Assembly: GCA_964547415.1 (NCBI GenBank)
Contig: CAZJNX010000174.1
Span: 1-10,390 of the forward strand
Length of the DNA stretch: 10,390 nt
From: CAZJNX01 sp964547415
GTDB lineage: Bacteria; Pseudomonadota; Alphaproteobacteria; Rhizobiales; Amorphaceae
Direction of reading: 5' to 3'
Below the pieces are notes generated by a model. The model was not told the DNA's origin, did no database searches, and saw only the letters and a program-made list of their open reading frames with translations. This document shows positions 1 to 6,003 of this stretch, piece by piece (position 1 is the stretch's first letter; the number at the start of each line of letters is the position of its first letter). The position numbers and the translations under genes are program-made.

Positions 1-767
1 AGCGGCTCGTCGACGCGGGCGTCGACCTCGTGGTGGTGGACACCGCCCACGGCCATTCCCAGAAGGTGCTGGAGACGGTCGGGCGGGTGAAGGCCCTGTC
101 GAACCGGGTGCAGGTGCTCGCCGGCAACGTGGCGACGGCCGAGGCCACCAAGGCGCTGATCGACGCGGGCTCGGACGCGGTGAAGGTGGGCATCGGCCCG
201 GGCTCGATCTGCACCACCCGCGTGGTGGCGGGCGTCGGGATGCCCCAGCTCACCGCCGTGATGGCGGCCGCGCGGGCGGCGTCGGGCTCCGACACGCCGG
301 TGGTGGCGGACGGCGGCGTAAAGTTCTCCGGCGACCTCGCCAAGGCGATCGCGGCCGGCGCGTCGGCGGCGATGGTGGGCTCGCTGCTCGCCGGCACCGA
401 CGAGAGCCCGGGCGAGGTCTACCTCCACCAGGGGCGCAGCTACAAGGCGTACCGGGGCATGGGCTCCATGGGGGCGATGGCCCGCGGCTCGGCCGACCGC
501 TACTTCCAGGCCGAGGTGTCGGACAAGCTGAAGCTGGTGCCGGAGGGCATCGAGGGGCAGGTGCCGTACAAGGGGCCGGTGGCGGGCGTTTTGCACCAGC
601 TCGCCGGGGGCCTCCGGGCGGCGATGGGCTACGTGGGCGCGGCCACCATCGAGGAGCTGCAGACCCGCGCCCGCTTCATCCGCATCACCAACTCGGGGCT
701 GCGCGAGGGGCACGTCCACGACGTCGCCATCGTGCGGGAGAGCCCGAACTACCCGGCCGGCGTCTGA
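1..767 (+). CDS. guaB: IMP dehydrogenase, C-terminal part (5' end outside window)
   Basis: IMP dehydrogenase oxidises IMP to XMP with NAD+, the committed step of GTP synthesis in the cytoplasm. The reading frame is open from the first complete codon at position 3, so the gene enters from the left and the Met codon at 30 is internal. Visible family marks, in order, are DTAHGHS (substrate-site Asp), the catalytic loop GPGSICTTR with its nucleophilic Cys, the GGVKFSGD phosphate-binding loop, MVGSLLAGTDE, the YRGMGSMGAM segment and the mobile flap MARGSADRYF, followed by VPEGIEGQVPYKG. About 254 residues are present, roughly the second half of a normal protein of about 490 residues. The C-terminus is complete and the gene ends in TGA. 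The dehalogenase-like gene follows after 11 nt on the same strand, so co-transcription is possible. Identification is secure; only the missing N-terminus and CBS domains cannot be judged. Confidence 0.97.
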   Translation, partial: RLVDAGVDLVVVDTAHGHSQKVLETVGRVKALSNRVQVLAGNVATAEATKALIDAGSDAVKVGIGPGSICTTRVVAGVGMPQLTAVMAAARAASGSDTPVVADGGVKFSGDLAKAIAAGASAAMVGSLLAGTDESPGEVYLHQGRSYKAYRGMGSMGAMARGSADRYFQAEVSDKLKLVPEGIEGQVPYKGPVAGVLHQLAGGLRAAMGYVGAATIEELQTRARFIRITNSGLREGHVHDVAIVRESPNYPAGV

Positions 768-778
768 GGGAGATTTCC

Positions 779-1513
779 GTGCACGTTTCCGACTATTCCG
801 TCCTCACCTTCGACTGCTACGGCACCCTGATCGACTGGGAGACGGGCATCTTCCGGGCGCTCGAGCCGATCCTGTCGCGCGCCCCGACGGCGCCGGACCG
901 GGAGACGGTGCTCGCCGCCCACGCCTTCCACGAATCGACCGCCCAGGCGACGACGCCGGGCAAGCGCTACCCGGAGCTTCTGGCGGTGGTGGCGAAGCGG
1001 CTCGCCGAGGAGTTCGGCGTGGCGGCCACCTGGGAGGAGTGCCTCGCCTACGGCGCGTCGGTGAAGGACTGGCCGGCCTTCCCGGACAGCGCCGACGCGC
1101 TCAAGTACCTGAAGGAGCACTACAAGCTGGTGATCCTGTCGAACGTCGACAACGCCAGCTTCGCGGCGAGCGAGGCGAAGCTGGGCGTGACGTTCGACGC
1201 GGTGTTCACGGCGGAGGACGTCGGCAGCTACAAGCCGACCCCGCGCAATTTCGAGTACATGCTGACGATGCTGAACCGCCGCGGCATCCGCGCCTCGGAC
1301 ATCCTGCACACGGCGGAGAGCCTCTTCCACGACCACCAGCCGGCCAACCGCTTCGGCCTCGCCACCTGCTGGATCTACCGCCGCCACGACAAGGAGGGGT
1401 TCGGGGCGACGCGCGACCCGGGCGAGCGGCCGCGGACGGACTTCGTGTTCAAGTCCATGGCGGAGCTGGTGGAGGAGTACGCTAGCACCAAGTGTGCAAA
1501 GGTCGTTAATTAG
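779..1513 (+). CDS. Haloacid dehalogenase type II-like HAD hydrolase
   Basis: This is a 244-residue cytoplasmic HAD-superfamily hydrolase. Motif I is FDCYGTLIDW with nucleophile Asp12. The second position after it is Tyr14 rather than the Asp used by phosphatases, which favours the dehalogenase branch. Motif II is LSNVDN (Ser121-Asn122), the motif III Lys is Lys152 in SYKPTPRNF, and the acidic motif is FHDHQPAN (Asp175). The start is GTG, supported by GAGGGAG six nt upstream that overlaps the guaB stop; no other start lies nearby. The WRxKQLEY segment carrying the substrate-binding Arg of characterised L-2-haloacid dehalogenases is not visible, so the true substrate is uncertain. The last ten codons (AlaSerThrLysCysAlaLysValValAsn) use GCT, TGT, GCA, GTT and AAT, unlike the rest of the gene, and appear to come from the neighbouring AT-rich island. 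Family confidence is high; substrate confidence is low. Confidence 0.88.
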   Translation: MHVSDYSVLTFDCYGTLIDWETGIFRALEPILSRAPTAPDRETVLAAHAFHESTAQATTPGKRYPELLAVVAKRLAEEFGVAATWEECLAYGASVKDWPAFPDSADALKYLKEHYKLVILSNVDNASFAASEAKLGVTFDAVFTAEDVGSYKPTPRNFEYMLTMLNRRGIRASDILHTAESLFHDHQPANRFGLATCWIYRRHDKEGFGATRDPGERPRTDFVFKSMAELVEEYASTKCAKVVN

Positions 1514-1516
1514 ACG
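1509..1516 (+). repeat. 8-nt direct repeat ATTAGACG, left copy
   Basis: ATTAGACG occurs here across the end of the dehalogenase-like gene (its TAG stop is inside the repeat) and again, in the same orientation, at 2979-2986. The two copies bracket exactly the methyltransferase and endonuclease genes. It could be a target-site duplication or short recombination scar, but an 8-nt match between two boundary regions can arise by chance. Confidence 0.35.
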
Positions 1517-1520
1517 CACA

Positions 1521-1534
1521 CCGTAGATTTACGG
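1521..1534. terminator. Small inverted repeat between convergent genes, possible weak terminator
   Basis: CCGTA-GATT-TACGG forms a perfect 5-bp stem with a 4-nt loop. It spans the stop codon of the endonuclease gene (minus strand), 8 nt past the stop of the dehalogenase-like gene. On the plus strand it is followed by a T-rich stretch (TTCAAGATTTTCTT). The stem is short and the T tract interrupted, so it is at most a weak bidirectional terminator between the two converging genes. Confidence 0.2.
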
Positions 1535-2218
1535 TTCAAGATTTTCTTGCCGTTTACGCCTAATGAACGTACGGACACTTGGAATCCTGAAAAGAGTTTC
1601 TAAGAAAAAAGCAAAATTTTCTCTTTGGTGATTTCGTCTATATTCAACGATGTCATCGTAGTTCACCCCAAGCAAATCGCAGAATTCACGTCCTGTCAAT
1701 GCATCAGCCGCTCCAAGTACGCGCTTAAACCCGTCAACCACTTGCTGCCGATCGGTTGCGTAAAAGAAGCAGACATGAGGGCTAACCGTAAATTGTATCT
1801 GCCTTGCCACCGCAGTCACAAAGTGCTCCAAGGCCTCCCACTCGCCAGCGGCTTTTTTGGTATCGAATTGATCGCCTTCCTTCAGCTCAACTACTAGGCA
1901 ACGCTGCGTGTTTGGCCTGACATCAAAGATAACAAAGTCTGGATCTTTTGAGGTGCCGCCAATCACATTACTGGTGCGGACTTGGGTTTTCGTGGCCAAG
2001 AAAGTTCCATGCGGATATGGAGTCGCCTGAAGAAATCTATCTAGGTCAGAGAGTTTATTTGCCTGCTCAGCGATAAGCTTCTCAAGTTCTGTGCCCGCAG
2101 AAATAGTAGTCGCATGGGTTGCGCTGACTAGCTGGCCAAGTTTAGCGTCACCTAAGACACGCTCGTATCCACTGCCTTCAGCGCGTGCCTTTGCCATGCG
2201 GTCTCTTATACGCGCCAC
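1529..2218 (-). CDS. Type II restriction endonuclease, PD-(D/E)XK fold
   Basis: This 229-residue protein carries a readable PD-(D/E)XK nuclease core: an upstream helix Glu in GTELEKLI (Glu44), then DPDFVIFD with Asp94, then VVELKEG with Glu111 and Lys113. The spacing fits the usual Mg2+-dependent core, and the length fits a small orthodox Type II enzyme. It would cut unmethylated DNA at the sequence protected by the adjacent methyltransferase; I cannot read the recognition sequence. The start is GTG at 2218, five nt after the methyltransferase stop. An ATG at 2197 (Met8) is an alternative; neither has a strong ribosome-binding site, so translation may depend on coupling to the upstream gene. 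Base composition is far more AT-rich than in all flanking genes, which suggests horizontal acquisition. The catalytic residues look intact. The nuclease assignment rests on motif plus partnership, not on recognition of a named enzyme. Confidence 0.8.
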   Translation of the reverse strand: MARIRDRMAKARAEGSGYERVLGDAKLGQLVSATHATTISAGTELEKLIAEQANKLSDLDRFLQATPYPHGTFLATKTQVRTSNVIGGTSKDPDFVIFDVRPNTQRCLVVELKEGDQFDTKKAAGEWEALEHFVTAVARQIQFTVSPHVCFFYATDRQQVVDGFKRVLGAADALTGREFCDLLGVNYDDIVEYRRNHQRENFAFFLETLFRIPSVRTFIRRKRQENLEP

Positions 2219-2223
2219 TGCAG

Positions 2224-2970
2224 TCAGCCTACGATATCACAGCCAATGAAATTGCGGCCGACTGACTTGGCCGCGGCTAGCACAGAATAGCTTCCAGCTG
2301 CTGGATCAATAACATAATCGCCACGGCAGGAGACAGCTTCAATCAATTTTGCCTGCAACCCCACGGGCTTCGAGTGAGCATGAGTGCGATCCACTTTCTC
2401 ATCCCAAACATCAGGAATGTCGTGAAGTGTCCAAACGCCTTTAGCCCGTGCAGGCCGCTTTTGAAGCACAATCAAGTATTCAGATGTTCTCCGGGTACGA
2501 TAGCCCATTCCAATACGTTTTTTATTCCAAGTAATAAGATCAACAATCTGAAACAATTCGCAGCCAAGTAGCGTCTGGATACCTGTGCAGAGGTGGAATT
2601 TATCAGTCCAGAGAAATAAATGCCCTGATGGCATAAGTGTTCTCGATATTCTTTCAGTAAATTCTTGTATATAATCATCGCTCATTTGTGGCAATGAAGA
2701 TCGCGCTTTCTGACGAGAGCCTTCATTGCCATATTTTTGCTTATCTAGCACGCCGCGATACTGTGGATCCAAAAAGCAAACAGAAAAAGTATCGGTGGGG
2801 AGGCTTTCCAAGAAAGCAATTCCATCCATCTTATTCGGCGCGTTCGCCCGAATACCTGCCGGCACACGAAATTTCTTTTCAGTGAGATTCCTGTCGTGCG
2901 CGAAGACCTGATTGTTTGATTTGTAGCTCGATGTCCGCGGAAGGGTAGCCGGAGGCAAAATAGTCTCCAA
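2224..2970 (-). CDS. Type II DNA methyltransferase, beta class, probably N6-adenine
   Basis: This is a 248-residue SAM-dependent DNA methyltransferase. The catalytic motif IV is DPQY (68-71), a variant of DPPY, which favours N6-adenine over N4-cytosine methylation. Motif X-like HSKPVGLQAK (199-208) and the SAM-binding motif I DPAAGSYSVLAA (222-233, a variant of DPFxGSG) follow near the C-terminus, ending in NFIGCDIV. Catalytic motif before SAM motif is the beta-class order, with the target-recognition region between about 150 and 198. It lies upstream of the endonuclease with a 5-nt gap, so the methylase is made first and protects host DNA. The open frame begins at TTG 2970, but GGAG at 2968-2965 sits six nt before a second TTG at 2958, which may be the real start. 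No terminator is visible after the DAHP synthase gene upstream, so read-through may supply transcript. Target sequence unknown. Confidence 0.87.
   Translation of the reverse strand: METILPPATLPRTSSYKSNNQVFAHDRNLTEKKFRVPAGIRANAPNKMDGIAFLESLPTDTFSVCFLDPQYRGVLDKQKYGNEGSRQKARSSLPQMSDDYIQEFTERISRTLMPSGHLFLWTDKFHLCTGIQTLLGCELFQIVDLITWNKKRIGMGYRTRRTSEYLIVLQKRPARAKGVWTLHDIPDVWDEKVDRTHAHSKPVGLQAKLIEAVSCRGDYVIDPAAGSYSVLAAAKSVGRNFIGCDIVG
2965..2968 (-). promoter_or_regulatory. Candidate ribosome-binding site for the methyltransferase
   Basis: Reading the minus strand, GGAG (2968 down to 2965) is followed by six bases (ACTATT) and an in-frame TTG at 2958-2956. This spacing is better than for the first TTG at 2970, which has no purine-rich stretch ahead of it. 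An in-frame TAA lies a few codons further upstream, so no ATG start is available before Met48. Confidence 0.4.
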
Positions 2971-2978
2971 TCTGGGAG

Positions 2979-2986
2979 ATTAGACG
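2979..2986 (+). repeat. 8-nt direct repeat ATTAGACG, right copy
   Basis: Second copy of the ATTAGACG found at 1509-1516, nine nt upstream of the methyltransferase start. GC content returns to the genome level within about 30 nt beyond it, so the repeat lies close to the right edge of the AT-rich island. Confidence 0.35.
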
Positions 2987-3028
2987 GGCGATTGAAGCTA
3001 GATCGATTCGCTGGCGGGGAACAAGATA

Positions 3029-4411
3029 TCACTCCGCCGCCACCGCCGGCTTCTCGCCCTGGTCCTTCCGCTCCGCCTGCAGGTTCTCCGCGATCAGGAA
3101 AGCGAGCTCGATCGCCTGCTCGGCGTTGAGGCGGGGGTCGCAGTGGGTGTGGTAGCGGTCCGACAGGCCCTCCGCCGTCAGCGCCCGGGCGCCGCCGGTG
3201 CACTCCGTCACGTTCTTGCCCGTCATCTCCACGTGGATGCCGCCCGCGTGGGTGCCCTCCGCCCGGTGGACCGCGAAGAAGGTCTGCACCTCCTTCAGGA
3301 TCTTCTCGAACGGGCGCGTCTTGTAGCCGCCGGCCGACACCGTGTTGCCGTGCATCGGGTCGCACGACCACACCACCGAACGCCCCTCACGCTGCACCGC
3401 GCGGACCAGCGCGGGCAGGTGGTCCATCACCTTGTCGGACCCGAAGCGGGCGATCAGCGTGAGGCGGCCCGGCTCGTTCTCCGGGTTCAGAATGTCGATG
3501 AGCTCGAGGAGGCCGTCCGCCGTCATCGACGGGCCGCACTTGAGGCCGATCGGGTTCCGGATGCCGCGGCAGTACTCGACGTGCGCGTGGTCGGGCTGGC
3601 GGGTGCGGTCGCCGATCCAGACCATGTGGCCGGTGGTCGAGTACCAGTCGCCGCTCGTGGAATCGACGCGGGTGAACGCCTCCTCGTAGGACAGGAGCAG
3701 CGCCTCGTGGGAGGTGTAGAGGGTGGTGGAGCGAAGCTCGGGCGTGTTGTCCGGGTTCACCCCCGCCGCCCGCATGAAGCGCAGCGTCTCGGAGATGCGG
3801 TCGGCGAGCGAGCGGTAGCGGTGCCCCTGGGGGCTGTCCTCGATGAAGCCGAGCATCCACGCGTGCACGTTGTCGAGGTTGGCGTAGCCGCCCTGCGCGA
3901 ACGCCCGCAACAGGTTCAGCGTGGCGGCCGACTGGCGGTAGGCCATCTCGAGGCGCGCAGGGTCGGGCGTGCGGCCCTCGGCCGTGAAGGCGATGTCGTT
4001 GACGATGTCGCCGCGGTAGGAGGGAAGCTCCGTCTCCCCCTTCTTCTCCACCGGCGAGGAGCGGGGTTTTGCGAACTGCCCGGCGATGCGGCCCACCTTG
4101 GTGACGGGCTCGCCCGCCGCGTAGGTCAGCACCACCGCCATCTGCAGGAAGACGCGGAAGAAGTCGCGGATCGTGTCCGGGTGGTGCTCGGCGAAGCTCT
4201 CCGCGCAGTCGCCGCCCTGGAGGAGGAAACCCTCGCCCGCCGCCACGCGCGCGAGCTCGGCCTTCAGCGCCCGCGCCTCGCCCGCGAAGACCAGCGGCGG
4301 CCAGGTGCGCAGCCGCTCCTCCACGGCCGCGAGCGCCGCCGCGTCGGGGTAGTCCGGCACCTGCACGATGGGCTTGCCGCGCCAGGAGGAGGGGGTCCAG
4401 TTCTCGGCCAT
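3029..4411 (-). CDS. aroG: Class II 3-deoxy-7-phosphoheptulonate (DAHP) synthase
   Basis: DAHP synthase condenses phosphoenolpyruvate and erythrose 4-phosphate, the first step of the shikimate pathway to aromatic amino acids. The 460-residue protein is the plant-like class II type. Metal ligands fit the family pattern: Cys69 in GGDCAESF, His354 in CDPMHGNT, Glu395 in GIHVEMTGKN and Asp425 in HTHCDPRLN. The substrate site includes KPRSSPVE, LPSYRGD and KCGPS. I chose ATG 4411, giving MAENWTPSSWR, the usual alphaproteobacterial N-terminus. An in-frame ATG at 4441 would add ten Arg-rich residues and has no ribosome-binding site. The gene is divergent from the metal-transporter gene across 220 nt. 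Downstream, on the same strand, it runs into the R-M island with no clear terminator. The C-terminal tail after about residue 445 is variable in the family. Some genomes name this gene aroF or aroH. Confidence 0.96.
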   Translation of the reverse strand: MAENWTPSSWRGKPIVQVPDYPDAAALAAVEERLRTWPPLVFAGEARALKAELARVAAGEGFLLQGGDCAESFAEHHPDTIRDFFRVFLQMAVVLTYAAGEPVTKVGRIAGQFAKPRSSPVEKKGETELPSYRGDIVNDIAFTAEGRTPDPARLEMAYRQSAATLNLLRAFAQGGYANLDNVHAWMLGFIEDSPQGHRYRSLADRISETLRFMRAAGVNPDNTPELRSTTLYTSHEALLLSYEEAFTRVDSTSGDWYSTTGHMVWIGDRTRQPDHAHVEYCRGIRNPIGLKCGPSMTADGLLELIDILNPENEPGRLTLIARFGSDKVMDHLPALVRAVQREGRSVVWSCDPMHGNTVSAGGYKTRPFEKILKEVQTFFAVHRAEGTHAGGIHVEMTGKNVTECTGGARALTAEGLSDRYHTHCDPRLNAEQAIELAFLIAENLQAERKDQGEKPAVAAE

Positions 4412-4463
4412 CGGTCTCGTCCGTGAAATTCGAGGTCGCATCGACGCATGAAGGATCGGCGAC

Positions 4464-4492
4464 TGTATAGCGGCGCGGGCCGGACGGCGAAA
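4464..4492 (-). promoter_or_regulatory. Possible sigma-70-type promoter for DAHP synthase
   Basis: Reading the minus strand, TATACA (4469-4464) resembles a -10 hexamer in otherwise very GC-rich DNA. TTTCGC (4492-4487) lies 17 nt upstream as a poor -35. A start near 4457 would give a leader of about 45 nt before the chosen ATG at 4411. Only the -10 element is convincing. Confidence 0.3.
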
Positions 4493-4538
4493 GACGAGGG
4501 CGCCCCCGTTCGCGGGACCGTGGCGCCCGCCCCCCGCA

Positions 4539-4552
4539 TTGATCTAGATCAA
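4539..4552. promoter_or_regulatory. FNR/FixK-type binding site (perfect palindrome)
   Basis: TTGATCTAGATCAA matches the FNR/FixK/ANR consensus TTGAT-N4-ATCAA at every fixed position and is a full 14-nt palindrome. It stands out against its GC-rich surroundings. Its centre is about 87 nt before the metal-transporter start codon and about 134 nt before the DAHP synthase start codon, in the divergent intergenic region. At the class II activator position (-41.5), a transporter transcript would begin near 4587, leaving a leader of about 45 nt. The -10 region expected there (around TGCACA, 4573-4578) is weak. Whether it activates or represses, and which gene it controls, is inference; the match itself is seen directly. 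Confidence 0.7.
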
Positions 4553-4631
4553 GTTGCGCCGCCCCGGGGAGGTGCACACCGCCCGGGCGGCCCCTGGCGG
4601 CGGGACGGCCCGGAGCCCCGGAGGGAGGGGA

Positions 4632-5351
4632 ATGCGCCTCGACCACGGCCACTCGCCCGAGGAGATCGCCGAGCGGATCGGCGGCGGCCCGCGCGCCTCC
4701 TACCTGCGCGACTGGATCTACGGCGGCATCGACGGGGCGGTGACGACGTTCGCCATCGTGGCGGGCGCCGTCGGGGCGAGCCTCGAGGCGCGCATCGTCC
4801 TCATCATGGGGGTGGCGAACCTCGTCGCCGACGGCCTGTCCATGGCGGCGGCCAACTTCTCCGCCACCCGCGCCGAGCGGGCCGACTACCGCCGCCTGAA
4901 GCGCATGGAGGAGCGCCACATCGAGACCTTCCCGGACGGGGAGCGGGCGGAGGTGCGGGCGATCTTCCGGGAGAAGGGCTTTGCGGGGGAGGACCTCGAC
5001 CGCGTCGTCGGCCTCATCACGCGCAACCGCCGCGCCTGGGTCGACACCATGCTCGCCGAGGAGCACGGGCAGGGCCCGACGATCGCCCGGCCGTTCCGGG
5101 CCGCGCTCGCCACCTTCGGCGCGTTCGTCCTGTGCGGGGCGGTCCCGCTCCTGCCGTTCGTCGCCGGGCTGCCGGCCGCTGCCACCCTCGCCACGGCCAT
5201 GACGGCGGGCGTCTTCTTCGCGATCGGGAGCCTGAAGAGCCTGTGGTCCACCACCCACTGGGCGGTGTCGGGCCTCGAGACGCTCGCCGTCGGCCTCGGC
5301 GCGGCGGGGGCGGCCTACGCCATCGGCTGGGGGCTCGAGAAGATCGTGTGA
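4632..5351 (+). CDS. VIT1/CCC1-family Fe2+/Mn2+ transporter
   Basis: This 239-residue inner-membrane protein has the VIT/CCC1 (DUF125) architecture. TM1 follows IYGGIDGAVTTFAIVAG (Asp34), then comes a second segment with ANLVADGLSMAAANF (Asp67, Met71). A soluble helical domain rich in Glu (about 79-145: RMEERHIETF, GERAEVRAIF, VDTMLAEEHG) and three more hydrophobic segments (about 156-176, 180-202, 211-235) follow. Family members export or sequester Fe2+/Mn2+, with cytoplasmic Glu and Met residues collecting metal; Glu94, Glu98, Glu104, Glu107, Met140 and Glu143 could serve here. No N-terminal ferritin-like domain of the MbfA type is present. The start at ATG 4632 has GGAGG (4620-4624) seven nt upstream; the open frame runs further 5', but that extension is Gly/Arg/Pro-rich and has no ribosome-binding site. 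An FNR-type box lies upstream. The stop is 3 nt from the convergent cyclotransferase-like gene. Confidence 0.9.
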   Translation: MRLDHGHSPEEIAERIGGGPRASYLRDWIYGGIDGAVTTFAIVAGAVGASLEARIVLIMGVANLVADGLSMAAANFSATRAERADYRRLKRMEERHIETFPDGERAEVRAIFREKGFAGEDLDRVVGLITRNRRAWVDTMLAEEHGQGPTIARPFRAALATFGAFVLCGAVPLLPFVAGLPAAATLATAMTAGVFFAIGSLKSLWSTTHWAVSGLETLAVGLGAAGAAYAIGWGLEKIV

Positions 5352-5354
5352 GGC

Positions 5355-5990
5355 TCAGGCGCTCAATTGCGCCACCTCGGCGTAGGGCACCGGGCGCGCG
5401 CCGACGGCCGAGAGCGCCGCGTCCACCGTGAGCCGCTCCTCCGCCGAAAGGCTCTGGGCGCGCGGGTAGGCGGGGGCGGCCCGGTCGTCCACGATGGGGA
5501 TCTCCCAGCCGTCCGTCGTCGCCATGAAGTGGTCGACGCCCGGCCGGCCGAACACGTCGAGGAAGCCCTGGAGGACGCAGTCCACGTAGGACAGCCACAC
5601 CGGGTGCGCCGCGTCGCCCCACCGGTTGGCCCCCGCCGACGCGCGGTAGAGGTAGAAGAACGCCGCCTCCTCCTCCGCCTCCGCGACGGCGCCGCCCCCC
5701 TCGGGACGAAAGCGGTCCGCGGGCAGCATGTGGCGGTTGTAGCGCTGCTCCCGCTTGTCGAGGGCGGGGAGGGCGGCGAGGCGGTCCACCACCATGAGGC
5801 CGGCGATCTCCTCCCCCGGCGCGGGCTCCACCGACAGGGCGCACACGCCCCGCCCGTGCCAGCGGCTCGCCGCCCGCCACGCCCGGCGGAAGCCCGAGAC
5901 GCGGCCCGGCACGGTGACGGCGCCGCCCGCGAGCGTGCGCCGGTTGACGAGGGAGCCGTAGCCGAAGGAGCGGAAGCGCACCGGGGCCAT
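5355..5990 (-). CDS. Gamma-glutamylcyclotransferase-like protein
   Basis: A 211-residue predicted cytoplasmic protein with the cyclotransferase (GGCT/AIG2-like) fold signature near its N-terminus: FRSFGYGSLVNRRTL (residues 6-20), where GYGSL forms the substrate-binding loop. A candidate catalytic Glu is Glu81 in LDKREQRYNR. Family enzymes release 5-oxoproline from gamma-glutamyl compounds, and some act on glutathione. Its position as the last gene of a cluster with glutathione reductase fits a role in glutathione or gamma-glutamyl turnover, but the exact substrate is inferred. The start ATG at 5990 is preceded by GAGGCGGGCGTGAGG and lies 13 nt after the stop of the SH3-domain gene. A much longer open frame upstream in this phase is only a shadow of that gene. 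The stop is 3 nt from the end of the convergent transporter gene, leaving no room for a separate terminator. Confidence 0.82.
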   Translation of the reverse strand: MAPVRFRSFGYGSLVNRRTLAGGAVTVPGRVSGFRRAWRAASRWHGRGVCALSVEPAPGEEIAGLMVVDRLAALPALDKREQRYNRHMLPADRFRPEGGGAVAEAEEEAAFFYLYRASAGANRWGDAAHPVWLSYVDCVLQGFLDVFGRPGVDHFMATTDGWEIPIVDDRAAPAYPRAQSLSAEERLTVDAALSAVGARPVPYAEVAQLSA

Positions 5991-6003
5991 CCTCACGCCC
6001 GCC

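Noticed and set aside
749..1519. 256-residue minus-strand open frame antisense to the dehalogenase-like gene
   Set aside because: The plus-strand frame has all HAD motifs and a good ribosome-binding site; the antisense product is Arg/Val/Leu-rich with no domain.
1537..1549. CAAGA-TTT-TCTTG inverted repeat
   Set aside because: Only 5 bp of mostly A-T stem, inside the coding end of the endonuclease gene; too weak to call a terminator.
1625..1897. 90-residue plus-strand open frame inside the endonuclease gene
   Set aside because: I considered a small accessory gene because the DNA here is AT-rich and long open frames are less expected. It has no ribosome-binding site and lies wholly antisense to the intact nuclease core.
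4554..4631. TTG-initiated 26-residue extension of the transporter
   Set aside because: It lies in the promoter and leader region and is Gly/Arg/Pro-rich. The ATG at 4632 has an excellent ribosome-binding site.
3387..5258. 623-residue open frame on the minus strand
   Set aside because: It runs antisense to the transporter gene and out of frame through the DAHP synthase gene. Its product is Arg/Gly/Pro-rich low-complexity sequence, the usual shadow in GC-rich DNA.
4448..5431. 327-residue open frame on the plus strand
   Set aside because: A different phase of the transporter gene, Arg-rich and without domains; the transporter frame has clear family motifs.
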